A stretch of 64,000 bases of DNA from Deltaproteobacteria bacterium (lineage in GTDB: Bacteria; Myxococcota_A; Polyangia; Polyangiales; Polyangiaceae), in NCBI GenBank assembly GCA_003235365.1, contig QJWJ01000382.1:1-64000 (forward strand), written 5' to 3'. The notes under the pieces are model-generated. The model did no database searches. It was given only the letters and a program-made list of their open reading frames with translations, and was not told the origin of the DNA. Below are positions 42,433 to 52,103 of this stretch, one piece after another. Both the position numbers and the translations under genes were made by a program. The first letter of the stretch is position 1; each line of letters begins with the position of its first letter.

Positions 42433-43960
42433 CCGCAGACGGAACGCTCTTGAGCGAGTCTGCCGTCTGAGGGAGCTTCGGCGACTCCCAGCGCGGCGGC
42501 AACCGGCCGTGACGGTTTACCGTCGCCGGCGGCCGAATGCAGCCCAGCACTGCCAAAAGCGAATGCAGCGCGGCCATGTGGACCAAGGGCCCCACCCGCT
42601 GCAAGAACGATTGAGGCCGCGCCGTCAGCATGCAGTGTTCCTGAGCCTGAGCGAAGGTCTCTTGGTACGCGGCCACGCACCGACCAGGATCCGACCGGCG
42701 CCGGGCCTTGTTCTCAGCTCGCGTCGAGAACGCCTGCAGTTGTTCGGGATCGGAAAGCAACTGTACGATGCGCGCCCCAAACGATGAGTCGGCGTCTCGC
42801 GCCAGCGGATCGATGAGGTAGCCGTCGGACTCGACATCCACCTGATCGCTGACCCCCTTGCCGTCGGAGAATGCGACCACGGGTAGGCCGCACCACAGTG
42901 CCTCACTGACGACCTGGCCGTAGGTTTCCGACAACGAGGTGTACACGAAGACGTCCGCGTGGCGGTACCAAGTCGGGATGTCCGGCAGACTGATCTCCCC
43001 GGGGAAGAAACAGCGCGTCGCGACGCCCAGCTTCTCGGCGATCCCCTTGAAGTGGTCGTGATCCGGGCCGTCACCGACGAGAGTCAGCGTTACCTCGGGA
43101 TCGCGCGAAGCGACGTGCTGCGCGAAGATGTTCAACAGCCGTTCGACATTCTTCTCGCGCGTGTGGCGGCAGACGACGAGCAACCGTTTGCCCCGCTTGG
43201 CTTGGCGCGGAAACGGATCCTCACCCACGGGCGCATCGAACACGCTCGGATCGACGCTGCGCGGAATGACGTGGATGGGCACTGTCACGCCCAAGTCCCG
43301 CCAGTAGGCCTTCAAACCTTCGGACAACACGACCAACGCGTCGCCAGAATTGTAGACCGCGACGTTGGCACGCTCGACCCACGGCACGACGCGCTGCTGC
43401 AAGAAGCGGTGTAGCGTGGGGCTGTTGTGAACCGCCTGCGGGAGCAACACGTCGTAGACGGCGGGCAGGTGAATCGTGTTGACGCAGACGAGCGGAACCT
43501 GGTGGTTGCGCCGCAACCAGACCCCGGCATCCAGCAGCGCCGATCCGGTTTGAGCGACCAGCAACGACAATCGCGCGTCGGCAAGCTGCCGCAGCCCCGC
43601 ACGATCGGGCATCGACAGATGAACGCCCGGATGATGACGGAACGGGACCGAAGACAGGCAGATGTGCTCGGGCGGCAACTCCTCGACCACCGCCTTCGGG
43701 TCGCGCGGCCCGACGACGGTCACTTCCGATCCGAGCTTGGTGAACTCGCGGTACAGGAACTGGGACGCGAAGGACGACCCGTTCGCGTAGGGAATGCGAA
43801 CGTAGTCGTTGAGGATGCCCAATCGCGGCAGATGAGGCCGCCGGGCCGCCAGAGCCGAACCGGAGGTTCGAGGTACCGCCCGGCTGCCAGAAATCTCGGA
43901 CGCACCGAGCCCTATCGAATTGCGGTCGCTGGAAGCAACAGGTTGGGTCAAGCCAGTCAT
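42428..43960 (-). CDS. GT4-family glycosyltransferase
   Basis: A 510-residue retaining glycosyltransferase of the GT4/GT-B type. RLGILNDYVRIPYANGSSFA is the N-terminal acceptor-side loop. LLVVCRHTREKNVERLLNIF and LTLVGDGPDHDHF are the donor-domain strands, and SLSETYGQVVSEAL supplies the E-x7-E nucleotide-sugar site. The final 60 residues hold a hydrophobic patch (LVHMAALHSLLAVLGCI) that may attach it to the membrane. It starts at 43960 with AAGGATG upstream. The sugar and acceptor are unknown; glycolipid or exopolysaccharide synthesis is likely. It lies upstream of the amidoligase cluster on the same strand, so linkage is possible. Confidence 0.9.
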   Translation of the reverse strand: MTGLTQPVASSDRNSIGLGASEISGSRAVPRTSGSALAARRPHLPRLGILNDYVRIPYANGSSFASQFLYREFTKLGSEVTVVGPRDPKAVVEELPPEHICLSSVPFRHHPGVHLSMPDRAGLRQLADARLSLLVAQTGSALLDAGVWLRRNHQVPLVCVNTIHLPAVYDVLLPQAVHNSPTLHRFLQQRVVPWVERANVAVYNSGDALVVLSEGLKAYWRDLGVTVPIHVIPRSVDPSVFDAPVGEDPFPRQAKRGKRLLVVCRHTREKNVERLLNIFAQHVASRDPEVTLTLVGDGPDHDHFKGIAEKLGVATRCFFPGEISLPDIPTWYRHADVFVYTSLSETYGQVVSEALWCGLPVVAFSDGKGVSDQVDVESDGYLIDPLARDADSSFGARIVQLLSDPEQLQAFSTRAENKARRRSDPGRCVAAYQETFAQAQEHCMLTARPQSFLQRVGPLVHMAALHSLLAVLGCIRPPATVNRHGRLPPRWESPKLPQTADSLKSVPSAA

Positions 43961-44292
43961 CGATTCATCCTTCGGGGGAGGCGGGTGTTCTCAATTCCGC
44001 GCTGCCGCGTAAACCCGCTTTGGCGTTCCGCCACTGCCCCCGTGCCAGTTTCAGACAGCACGGCAGCCGGCAGACCTGCTGGTTCCAGCGGTTTCGGAAT
44101 CACGGGTGGAGCGGGGGCAGCCATGTGACGCAAGAAAGCAACAGTAGGGGCAACATGTGCCGAAAATTCACAGGTATCCGACGTGCAACTACAGCCTGAG
44201 ACAAGTCGCCGAAGCGGGATTTCCCGCGGTTGGGACGTACTCAGCAAGGCTCGTACCTACACAGTCGCCGGCCGACCCCCCGGATCGACCAC
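43961..44292. other. Intergenic, no gene seen
   Basis: About 330 bases between the exporter gene and the GT4 gene. A 96-codon minus-strand frame ends by overlapping the GT4 start (ATGA) but has no family similarity, membrane or signal pattern and no ribosome site, so I leave it out. The segment should hold the GT4 promoter. Confidence 0.4.
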
Positions 44293-46887
44293 TTATAGAT
44301 GTTTGCCGCGAGCCACGTGCAACGCAGGCAGACAGACCAAACACGCTGCCAGCGCGATTGCCAACATGAGCGAGGCAAGCGCCCCAATCGAAGCCACGCC
44401 GGGGTTGTCCGAAACCATCAAGCTGCCAAACCCGGCGACGCTGGTCAGTGTGGAGCCGAGCACGGCGCGAGTCGCGGTCAGCAAGCGTCTTCCCGGCGCG
44501 TCGGACTCCAGCGCCCAAGTGACGTACACCGCACCGTCGACGCCGATACCAAACGCGAGGGGAAAAACGAGCATGTTGTACAGGTTCACGCGCATGTCGA
44601 AGAGCACCATGAAACCGAGCGACAAGCACACCATCACGGCCAGTGGCAACAGCACGAGCAGCAAGCGACGCGGCGAGCGAGAGACCAACAGCGTGCCGAG
44701 ACAGACGCCGAGCAACGCCAAACCCAACATGGTAGGGGCCTCGCTGCGCAAACGCGGCGTGACCTCGCCGAGCTGAGCAACACCCGATGCAAAACGCACG
44801 TGGGGGTAGCGTTCGCGCCACGCCTGCATCTGATGGGCGAGCAACTCCATCTCCTTGGCATCCGACCCGGAAAGGCTCGTGTACAGCACACCAAGCGTGC
44901 CGAACGAACCGTCTTTCTCGAACAACCACTCGGAAACCCAACGCGGCAAGTCTGCCGTGGTCAGCGGCTTGGTGACTCTTGCCAGTGGCGCGAACCGGTC
45001 GATCTTCTCCAGTACGGACGGACTCGCGTTGCGCCGTGCTCGGTCGAGCGTCTTACTGAGTTTCGACAGGGCCTCCAGTCGCTCGGGCTGCTGAGGGGGA
45101 ATGAACGCGGCCGGCACCAAGATGAACGGCTGATCACCTTCGACGATCTCGGTTGGCCGCTCTTTGCGAATCCCTGCAACCGCAGTGTTGAGGGCTTCGG
45201 GGTCGTCAGCCAGCAAGTAGACCGCGTTGCGGGACGTGCCGTGAGTCGTCCCGCCCCAAGGGATCCCGTGAGCAACGCCACTGGGACGGAGATTGCGGAA
45301 GTCGTACTCGAAGCTGACACCGCGCCCCACGAACCCCAGAGCGATCGTCAGTACCGCGAATGCGGCGGTGATGGCGACCGCCGGTGTCCGGGCAAGACGC
45401 CACGGACGCACCCGGTAGCGGCGCAAGCGGAACGGACAGCGCTGTCCTCGATCGACGGCCAAGACGAACGCCGGAAACGCGACCAGGAACGTCATCAGCG
45501 ATATGGCGATGCCTCCGGCGGCGACGGGACCCATCTCCGAGAAGCCATGGAACGATGCCACCCCCAATGCCGCGAATCCCGCACTCGTCGTGAACGCCGC
45601 GACCAGGAGTGACGGCAACAACGACGTGAGCGAGTGACTGAGCGCAACCGTCGGGTCCTCCGTGGTTTCGCGTTGCTCGCTGTAGTGGGTCAACAGGTGA
45701 ACCCCGAAGTCGATCCCCACCCCCGCCAGCACGGCGAGGGTGAAGGCGCTGATCAGGTTGATTTCGGGGTGAACCGTCCCCAGCACCCCCGCAGTCCACA
45801 CGATCCCGAGCAAGGCTGGGCCGAGCAGTCCCACGATCGAAAACAGTCCGCGAAACTGAAACAGCAGAACCAGCAGCATCAGTGAACTGCTCAGAATGCT
45901 GATCTTCGCCAGGTCTGCGTTCACGGCACGTCGCGTGATGGGCAAGTTGCGGAACTGACCACTGACCGCCATCTGCACGTTGGCAGTCTCGCCCTCCCCC
46001 ACCTCGTCGAACAGCGCCTCCGAACGCTCGAGAATGCTCGTGGCAAAATCGAGATCACCCGCGTCTCCATCGAGTTGAACGTGCACGGCACAGACGTTGT
46101 TTTCGGGAGCACACAACTCGCCGAGCTCTGCTTCACTACTCGGTTCGCCGCGCCCGACGTCGCCGTTCGCCTCGGGCTTGGACGCGCCGCCCGTAGGCTC
46201 GGCCTCGACGAAACGCCGCGTGTCCTCACCAAACAGGGAGAGCAGCGCCCGCACGTCGGGGTTCTTCTCGAACAGTGTGCGCAGATCGTCGTCACTGGGC
46301 AGCGGCGGCGGATCGGGATCGAGGTTGTTGCACCCGGGGATCTTCGCACACGATTCCCAACGCTCGCGTTCGTCGATCTGATCATCCAGCTCCTCGATGT
46401 CCTCGGCAGACAGGTACAGCAACCGGTTGTCCGCGAATACGGATGGGTCGCGCTTGTACATCGCCCACTGGGTTTCTGGCCATCGTGAGACGCGCGAGTA
46501 CAACTCACGAGCGAGCCGGCGACTGGTGACGAGGTCGTCGCTCCTGACCAGCAGGAACAACGGCGAACTACTCGCCAACCGCGCTTTGAGCTCATCGAGC
46601 GACTGCGCTGAAGCCGTATCGTCAGGTAACAGCGCTTCGATGCGCGGATTGACTCGAACCCGCCGCGCCATCAGTCCAGCTGCGACGGTCACCACCAACA
46701 CGGCGAGCAAGATCCGCCAACGAAAACGTTGGCTGAATGCCACATAACGCTCGACGGATCGTTGCACTCGCTTCGATACGGCTTCGGACACGACCGGCAC
46801 CAAGCACGAACCGATCCACCCCGTCAACGCCGGCACCGTCGGGCGCGGTGGCTCGCGGGCCAACAGCTCGATCAGAGTCGAGCCCAA
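44293..46887 (-). CDS. RND-superfamily MMPL-like exporter
   Basis: A protein of up to 864 residues with the RND/MMPL layout: one N-terminal helix (WRILLAVLVVTVAAGLMA), a large outer loop, five helices (with AGVGIDFGVHLLTHYSEQRE, the proton-relay-like motif), a second loop, and five more (FGIGVDGAVYVTWALE). The first loop has a Glu/Asp-rich insert with three cysteines. MMPL-type proteins move lipids or hopanoids across the inner membrane with the proton gradient. The frame opens at a TTG (46887); an internal GTG shortly before the basic stretch SKRVQRSVERY may be the true start. It may export a product of the flanking glycosyltransferases, which is inference. Confidence 0.88.
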   Translation of the reverse strand: MGSTLIELLAREPPRPTVPALTGWIGSCLVPVVSEAVSKRVQRSVERYVAFSQRFRWRILLAVLVVTVAAGLMARRVRVNPRIEALLPDDTASAQSLDELKARLASSSPLFLLVRSDDLVTSRRLARELYSRVSRWPETQWAMYKRDPSVFADNRLLYLSAEDIEELDDQIDERERWESCAKIPGCNNLDPDPPPLPSDDDLRTLFEKNPDVRALLSLFGEDTRRFVEAEPTGGASKPEANGDVGRGEPSSEAELGELCAPENNVCAVHVQLDGDAGDLDFATSILERSEALFDEVGEGETANVQMAVSGQFRNLPITRRAVNADLAKISILSSSLMLLVLLFQFRGLFSIVGLLGPALLGIVWTAGVLGTVHPEINLISAFTLAVLAGVGIDFGVHLLTHYSEQRETTEDPTVALSHSLTSLLPSLLVAAFTTSAGFAALGVASFHGFSEMGPVAAGGIAISLMTFLVAFPAFVLAVDRGQRCPFRLRRYRVRPWRLARTPAVAITAAFAVLTIALGFVGRGVSFEYDFRNLRPSGVAHGIPWGGTTHGTSRNAVYLLADDPEALNTAVAGIRKERPTEIVEGDQPFILVPAAFIPPQQPERLEALSKLSKTLDRARRNASPSVLEKIDRFAPLARVTKPLTTADLPRWVSEWLFEKDGSFGTLGVLYTSLSGSDAKEMELLAHQMQAWRERYPHVRFASGVAQLGEVTPRLRSEAPTMLGLALLGVCLGTLLVSRSPRRLLLVLLPLAVMVCLSLGFMVLFDMRVNLYNMLVFPLAFGIGVDGAVYVTWALESDAPGRRLLTATRAVLGSTLTSVAGFGSLMVSDNPGVASIGALASLMLAIALAACLVCLPALHVARGKHL

Positions 46888-47044
46888 GTCGCGAGCTGGC
46901 CGCCGCTCTGTTTTGGGACCGCGTCGTCACCCAGACCAACGCAGGCTGGCCTGGGAACGAACTATTGCGCCCCCGCCGTCACGAGGCACGGCAATCGCGT
47001 CGACCGTGTCACCGAAATGCCCTTTTCATTGTAGAGTCGCCGGC

Positions 47045-47812
47045 ATGCGCTTGGTTCGTCGATTTCTCGCCCCGTCGCTTTCCGCACTCTGCGCGGTCGG
47101 TTTGGTCAGCGTTGCTTGTGAGGAGCAGCCGGCTCCCGAACCGTTGAAGGCAGACCCGCTCGAGCTCGAACCGGTCGTGGAAGAAAAGCCCGTCGCCGCC
47201 AAGGGTCCACCGCGGTTCGAGGTCGACGAGACCAGCGCCAAGGTCGGATACGACCGCTTCATGCTCGACAAGGCCGACGGCAAGACCAAACTCGACGCCG
47301 CCCTCGACGCGCAGAAGGCCCACGTCGAGGGCAAGGCAATCGAGCTGTCGATCTCACGCAAAGCAAAGCTACCGTGGGTGGCGACCATGCTCGACGCGCT
47401 GGACAGTCATGGTGCAAGCTCGTTCACCATTCGCACTGAAACCCGCAGCGACTACCCGGCCTCTGTCGAGTTCAGCCCCGCAAGTGGCGCCAAGGGCGCT
47501 GCTTCGTGCAGCCCCGTCGCGACGATCCAGCAGGACCGCTCGACGGTGGTGTGGAAACTCGGCGGGGGCGGCGCACGGCGTCGGGGCCGCGGCCTGGGCG
47601 GGCCGGACCTGTCGACGACGGGGCTCAGCATCGAGTCGACGGCCAAAGCCTGCAAAGCCGCCGACAGTCTGTTCGTGTCCGCGGACCCCGAGATCGAGTG
47701 GGGCTTGGTGTACGACTTGGCGGCGAGCACGAAGCAGCTCGAAGAGGTTCGCTTCGAGCATCGGGTGCTGTTGCCCGACACGCCGAAGACCGGCAAGAAG
47801 GTCGAGCTGTAG
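47045..47812 (+). CDS. Hypothetical lipoprotein
   Basis: A 255-residue lipoprotein: signal LAPSLSALCAVGLVSVAC with Cys 25. Two repeated-looking alpha/beta units follow, one with RFEVDETSAKVGYDRFMLD and LPWVATMLDALDSHGASSFTI, which faintly recall ExbD/TolR periplasmic domains. A glycine/arginine patch (GGGGARRRGRGLGGPD) interrupts the second half. No family is certain. The ATG at 47045 gives a clean signal. It is divergent from the exporter and convergent with a GT4 gene. Confidence 0.75.
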   Translation: MRLVRRFLAPSLSALCAVGLVSVACEEQPAPEPLKADPLELEPVVEEKPVAAKGPPRFEVDETSAKVGYDRFMLDKADGKTKLDAALDAQKAHVEGKAIELSISRKAKLPWVATMLDALDSHGASSFTIRTETRSDYPASVEFSPASGAKGAASCSPVATIQQDRSTVVWKLGGGGARRRGRGLGGPDLSTTGLSIESTAKACKAADSLFVSADPEIEWGLVYDLAASTKQLEEVRFEHRVLLPDTPKTGKKVEL

Positions 47813-47848
47813 TCCCTGGACCCAACCGCCTCGACGTGCCCAATACCA

Positions 47849-49021
47849 TCAACGCGAACGGCTCTGCTCGGCAAGCCTCGCGTACAGGTCGAACAACCCT
47901 TCGAAATGGTCGGAGGTCGAGCGCACCTTTCGCGCGGAATATTCGGACGCTGCGCGCCGCAACCGTTCGCGGTCACGTCGTAGGGCACGCATGATCGCAT
48001 CGGCACATCCCGCCGCGTCGCCGGGCGTGTACAGCTCCGAAAAGGTCTCGTCGACCAAGTCGAACGCCCCACCCCGATTCGGCGCGACGATGGCGGCGCC
48101 GGAGCTCGCGGCTTCTGCAATGACGAAGCCGTACGTCTCCGCCGCCGAGCCGTGGACGAACACATCCGCGCTGGCCAACGCCTTGGCGATGAAGGCGCGG
48201 TCGCGCACGAACCCCGCCAGGTGAACGTTGGGCGCGCGACTCACCGCGCGATCGATCGCTTTGCGAAAGGGACCGTCGCCAAACACGACGAGCCCGACCG
48301 GCTGATGCCGCGCCACCCGCTGCACCCCGGCAATGACGGTGGGCAAGCGCTTCTCGGGATGAAAGCGGCTGATCGCAACACACAGAGCCGCACCGGGGGG
48401 TGCGCCGCAGGCCTCCAGCAACTGTGCACGAACCCGGGCATCGCGGTGGTCGGGCGAAAACAGCTGACGATCGATACCAAACGGCACGGCCTGGGCGTTG
48501 GCGATCCCAAAACTACGCAGCCGCTCTGCAAGCCACTGCCCGGCGACGACCGTCGCATCGAAGCGACGCGCCAATGCGCCAATGTACTTCCAATAGGGAA
48601 AGCACAGCCCGTCGATCACTCGAGGCGAGATCAGTCGATCCCCGAAGGTGTGTGGGTACACGGCAACCGGATCTTGGTGATAGATCCAAGCTTTGGCTCC
48701 AGGACCACGGTACGTCGCTGCAAACCACCCTGCCGTCCACGGGGACGACCCTTCGATCACGTCCGGCCGCAATGCGTCGATGATGCGGTGCACGGCAGAG
48801 CGTCGGTGCATCACGTAGTAACGTGGATCGAATGGCATCGGTGGCCCTTTGACCCAGATCACCTTACCGCCGAGGCGATGCGTCTCCTCGTCGCGTGGCC
48901 CCGGAGCGACAACCACCAGTTCGTGCCCGAGCCGCGCTGCCGCTTCGAGCTTCTGGTTGACGTAGGTTTTCACCCCGCCACCTTGCTCGGCGTAAAATTC
49001 GTTGACGTCGACGATCTTCAC
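47849..49021 (-). CDS. GT4-family glycosyltransferase
   Basis: A 390-residue GT-B glycosyltransferase. MKIVDVNEFYAEQGGGVKTY is the GT4 start with the glycine loop; IYHQDPVAVYPHTF follows; VAISRFHPEKRLPTVIAGV and LVVFGDGPFRKAID are the donor domain; and GSAAETYGFVIAEAASSGA is the E-x7-E sugar-nucleotide site. It begins with GTG and has no obvious ribosome site. The acceptor is unknown. It is one of two GT4 genes flanking the RND-type exporter, consistent with a surface glycolipid or polysaccharide function. Confidence 0.92.
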   Translation of the reverse strand: MKIVDVNEFYAEQGGGVKTYVNQKLEAAARLGHELVVVAPGPRDEETHRLGGKVIWVKGPPMPFDPRYYVMHRRSAVHRIIDALRPDVIEGSSPWTAGWFAATYRGPGAKAWIYHQDPVAVYPHTFGDRLISPRVIDGLCFPYWKYIGALARRFDATVVAGQWLAERLRSFGIANAQAVPFGIDRQLFSPDHRDARVRAQLLEACGAPPGAALCVAISRFHPEKRLPTVIAGVQRVARHQPVGLVVFGDGPFRKAIDRAVSRAPNVHLAGFVRDRAFIAKALASADVFVHGSAAETYGFVIAEAASSGAAIVAPNRGGAFDLVDETFSELYTPGDAAGCADAIMRALRRDRERLRRAASEYSARKVRSTSDHFEGLFDLYARLAEQSRSR

Positions 49022-49078
49022 TTGTCAGCCGCTGAATCGATCTACTTGCCGTCGTCGTAGCCGAAGGCCCATGCAGGG

Positions 49079-50017
49079 TCACGCACTTGGTTTGATTCGG
49101 CGGCCCGTCGCCTGTTCGACGCGTTCGGACAACTCATTCAACTTCTGCTGGGCCAGGTCCACGAAGCCCCTGACCTTGGGCGACAGATGACTGGAGCTCG
49201 GATAGACAATCGACAGCTGGGCTGGATCGCCCTCGTACTCGGGCAATACTCGGACCAAGGAGCCGTCGGCCAAGCCCCACGCGACGGCGCTCCCTGGCAG
49301 CATGGCCACCCCGAAGCCACGTCGAGCGACGGCCTCGATGATCGACAAGTCGTTGACCACGAACCGACCTCGCACTTCGACCCGATGCAAGCCGTCGGGA
49401 CCGTGCAGACGCCACGGCGCAGACGCCAGCGCCGCAAACTGCAAGCACTCGTGGTTGGCCAAGTCGGCGGGGCTCGCCAGCGGCGGCGCGGTCACCAGGT
49501 ATTGTGGACTCGCCACCACCTCGAAGCGATCGACCAACGCTCGTCGGGCGACCATCGTCGAATCGCTGAGGTCACCCGCGCGCAGGGCCACGTCGAACCC
49601 CTCGGCAACCAAGTCGACGTGTCTGTTGGTCATCTCCATGTGGACCTGCACTCGGGGGAAGCGCGCTCGGTACTCGCAGAGCAACTCGAGCACACTATCG
49701 TGACCGAAAGCGGCAGGCAGAGTAACTCGCAGCACGCCACGCGGTTCTTGTTGCGCCGATTCGAGGCAACGCTCTGCCTGTTGCAACTGCTCGAAAGCCT
49801 CTTCGCAGCTTTCGAAGTAGCGGCGCCCCTCGTCGGTGAGGCGCAGCTTGCGCGTCGTGCGTTGTAGCAACTTCGTTTCGAGGCACCGTTCCAACTCCGT
49901 GACCCGGCGACTGACCGTCGACTTCGGAACACCGAGCGCTTTGGCGGCGGCGCTGAAACTGCCGTGCTTCACCACCGCCACGAAGGTCAGAGCACCGTCG
50001 AGATCCGCCTTCAGCAT
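49079..50017 (-). CDS. LysR-type transcriptional regulator
   Basis: A 312-residue LysR regulator. The winged helix is DGALTFVAVVKHGSFSAAAK with recognition helix KSTVSRRVTELERCLETKLL. The effector domain runs from about residue 85 (GVLRVTLPAAFGHDSVLELL) and includes FEVVASPQYL and GFGVAMLPGSAVAWGL. The ATG at 50017 fits LysR family starts; an in-frame GTG lies at 50032. It is divergent from a DoxX gene 108 bases away, the usual arrangement of LysR and its target, with an inverted repeat overlapping its own start codon. Autoregulation and control of the DoxX gene are inferred. Confidence 0.93.
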   Translation of the reverse strand: MLKADLDGALTFVAVVKHGSFSAAAKALGVPKSTVSRRVTELERCLETKLLQRTTRKLRLTDEGRRYFESCEEAFEQLQQAERCLESAQQEPRGVLRVTLPAAFGHDSVLELLCEYRARFPRVQVHMEMTNRHVDLVAEGFDVALRAGDLSDSTMVARRALVDRFEVVASPQYLVTAPPLASPADLANHECLQFAALASAPWRLHGPDGLHRVEVRGRFVVNDLSIIEAVARRGFGVAMLPGSAVAWGLADGSLVRVLPEYEGDPAQLSIVYPSSSHLSPKVRGFVDLAQQKLNELSERVEQATGRRIKPSA

Positions 50018-50038
50018 TGTTGCTTCTGACACAACAAT
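50016..50038. promoter_or_regulatory. LysR-type operator candidate
   Basis: ATTGTTG (50016-50022), nine bases, CAACAAT (50032-50038): a perfect inverted repeat with T-N11-A character, as expected for a LysR recognition site. It overlaps the LysR start codon and lies 88-110 bases before the DoxX start. Confidence 0.6.
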
Positions 50039-50125
50039 CCTTTGCAGTAACTGAGACTAGTACGCAAGGAAGAACAATCCATACTCCCTTCACCCCGTGA
50101 AATCGAGCGGGGAGAAGGACTGACC

Positions 50126-50563
50126 ATGTTGAACAGAGACTCAAAAACCATCAAGATCACACAACTTTTTCTCGGGCTCGTATTCACGGTGTTCGGCCTC
50201 AATGGGTTTCTCCACTTCATCCCACAACCCCAACCCGGTCCGGAAGCGGGCGCCTTCCTCGGGGCACTCGCAGCGACGGGTTACATGTTCCCGCTGATCA
50301 AGGGGACGGAGGTGGTCGCCGGCGTGTTGCTGTTGCTCGGGCGCGCGCCCTCGCTAGCCTTGGTTCTGTTGGCGCCGGTGGTCGTGAACATCCTGGCGTA
50401 TCACTCGCTGCTCGACCCGAGCGGAGTCGGCCTGAGCGTGGTCCTCACCGTCGCAACCTCGGCCGTCGCCTGGGCGCGCCGCGACGACTATCGCGCACTG
50501 TTCACCTCTTCAGGCCCACTCTTCAAGCGGGAAGGCGTGCCCGGACACACCGCTCACGCATGA
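50126..50563 (+). CDS. DoxX-family membrane protein
   Basis: A 145-residue inner-membrane protein with four helices, DoxX-like. ITQLFLGLVFTVFGLNGFLHF, YMFPLIKGTEVVAGVLLLLG, LALVLLAPVVVNILAYHSLL and LSVVLTVATSAVAWAR are the spans. DoxX proteins are linked to quinone or redox stress in several bacteria, but their chemistry is unclear. The ATG at 50126 has GGAGAAGGA upstream. It is probably controlled by the divergent LysR gene. Confidence 0.9.
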   Translation: MLNRDSKTIKITQLFLGLVFTVFGLNGFLHFIPQPQPGPEAGAFLGALAATGYMFPLIKGTEVVAGVLLLLGRAPSLALVLLAPVVVNILAYHSLLDPSGVGLSVVLTVATSAVAWARRDDYRALFTSSGPLFKREGVPGHTAHA

Positions 50564-50949
50564 CACACACCGCTTCGCGGGTCATACTGAAAGTGTCGTC
50601 TTCCCCGTCGACCGGGGGTCCGAGGGAGACACAGCCCACGCCACGAGCCCATGGGGAGATCCCGAGGCTCGTGGCGTGGAGCGCGAGCGCGCCATTCGGC
50701 TGCGCCTGGATACGAAACACCACGAATCGACACGCACGTACGACGAGCAGCAGCGGTCGGCTTCCCACCTCGGGATCAACACGTTGCTCTGCAAGTGGGC
50801 TCAGCTCTTAGGGCCCGCTGCGAGTCACCCTAAACTCTCCAGGGCCCCGCGGCGGGCTCTGTTGTATTCAGCAAGGCGAATCGAGTAATCGGCAATCGGC
50901 CCAAAGCGTGCTTCTGCCATCCGGGTCGCCCGCGCCGACCAGGCCCACG
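50564..50949. other. Intergenic, no gene seen
   Basis: About 385 bases between the convergent DoxX and peroxidase genes. Frames are short and shadow-like; the only structure noticed is a weak CCCCGTCGACCGGGG-like inverted repeat near 50605. No RNA gene is recognised. Confidence 0.4.
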
Positions 50950-51834
50950 TCACTTCGTCTTCAGAGCGCGCAGGTCGAGTTTGCCCGAAGCGTCCACCGG
51001 CGGACACCAGTAGTAAGCGCCATCCACGGGACGAGTGAACTGAAATAGCCCGTCGACGACACCATCTTCGGCGCCCACCATCCGCGACAACACCGCTTCG
51101 AAGGCATCGAAACTCGAGCCGTAAGCAATGAACAGCAGCCCCGCCGCGTCCGTGTCTGCCCAAGGCATGCTGCGGCGAACCATGAACGCCTCCGGTTCGA
51201 AGCTCTCCTGCGCGGCCCGCTTGACGTGAGCCGATTCGGGAGCCGAGTCGAACTCCTCGTTGTCGGCCGCTCGCCGCCCGAAGATGTCGTCGCGCTGCGC
51301 CGGGCTGCGTCGTTCGAACCCATCCAAGTCGTGCTGCCAACGCTGGACGGCAACGAAGGTGGAGCCGTCGAGCTGATCACTGACACCGGAAACGACGGCC
51401 GCGGCGACGGCATCGCCGTCCGTCGGGTTTTCCGTACCGTCGACGTAGCCGGTGAGATCTCGACCGTCAGCGTACATGAACGTCTCGAGTACTTCATCGA
51501 CGTCGAGCGTGGGCGAAAGGCGAGCAACCCAGGCGCGACGTCGGTGCAGCAATTCTCCGCGATCGACCCCGCGCAACAGCAGCCACAGCGCGCCAGGCTT
51601 CGCGGGCAAGCCGACGCGAGCGTTTTCGACTTGCGGAAAGTCGCGCAGTCCCGGGGGCCCCGCACCCAGCGCACCGACGAGGGTGCGGCCGAGCCCCACG
51701 ACGTCGTCGCCGACGGAGGTCTCTCGGAGCACGTCGAGCAGCGGGTGAGCGGAAACTCCTGGCCTGCAGACGAAACGAATCGCACAAGCCATCGCCGGAA
51801 CCGGTGACAGCACACCAGGCTGAACTACGGACAT
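50950..51834 (-). CDS. Dyp-type peroxidase
   Basis: A 294-residue heme peroxidase of the dye-decolourising (DyP) type. GYVDGTENP (129-137) is the GxxDG signature with the catalytic Asp. SAHVKRAAQES places the proximal heme His near residue 203. VRRSMPWAD (Arg 220-221) supplies the distal Arg. DyP enzymes use hydrogen peroxide to oxidise dyes, phenols or heme-related substrates. No Tat or Sec signal is visible, so it is probably cytoplasmic, or encapsulin-loaded if one exists elsewhere. The ATG at 51834 is used; codons above it are non-coding in texture. Confidence 0.94.
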   Translation of the reverse strand: MSVVQPGVLSPVPAMACAIRFVCRPGVSAHPLLDVLRETSVGDDVVGLGRTLVGALGAGPPGLRDFPQVENARVGLPAKPGALWLLLRGVDRGELLHRRRAWVARLSPTLDVDEVLETFMYADGRDLTGYVDGTENPTDGDAVAAAVVSGVSDQLDGSTFVAVQRWQHDLDGFERRSPAQRDDIFGRRAADNEEFDSAPESAHVKRAAQESFEPEAFMVRRSMPWADTDAAGLLFIAYGSSFDAFEAVLSRMVGAEDGVVDGLFQFTRPVDGAYYWCPPVDASGKLDLRALKTK

Positions 51835-52103
51835 GGCCGGATTTAGAGCAGATCCCGAGCTGGGCCGCAAGCCGCCAGCTCGACGCCGAGACGACCTCCG
51901 CGGGCCCGAATCAATGCGAAACGAAGCCACGCAAAGACGCGGCCTTCGCCGGTGGGTTCGCCTGCCGGCGCGCGCCTTCGAGACGAGCGGCAGTTGTTCG
52001 CAGCGCGGAGCTGAGATACACCTGCTGCAGTGTCATCACGGACGTCGTGCTGCTCCGCGCCGGCCCGGGTCGTTCGGCGGTTGGCGACGAGCGCCGCCGC
52101 GGT

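Noticed and set aside
43957..44247. A 96-codon minus-strand frame overlapping the GT4 start
   Set aside because: The overlap is suggestive but the sequence has no signal, hydrophobic core or ribosome site.
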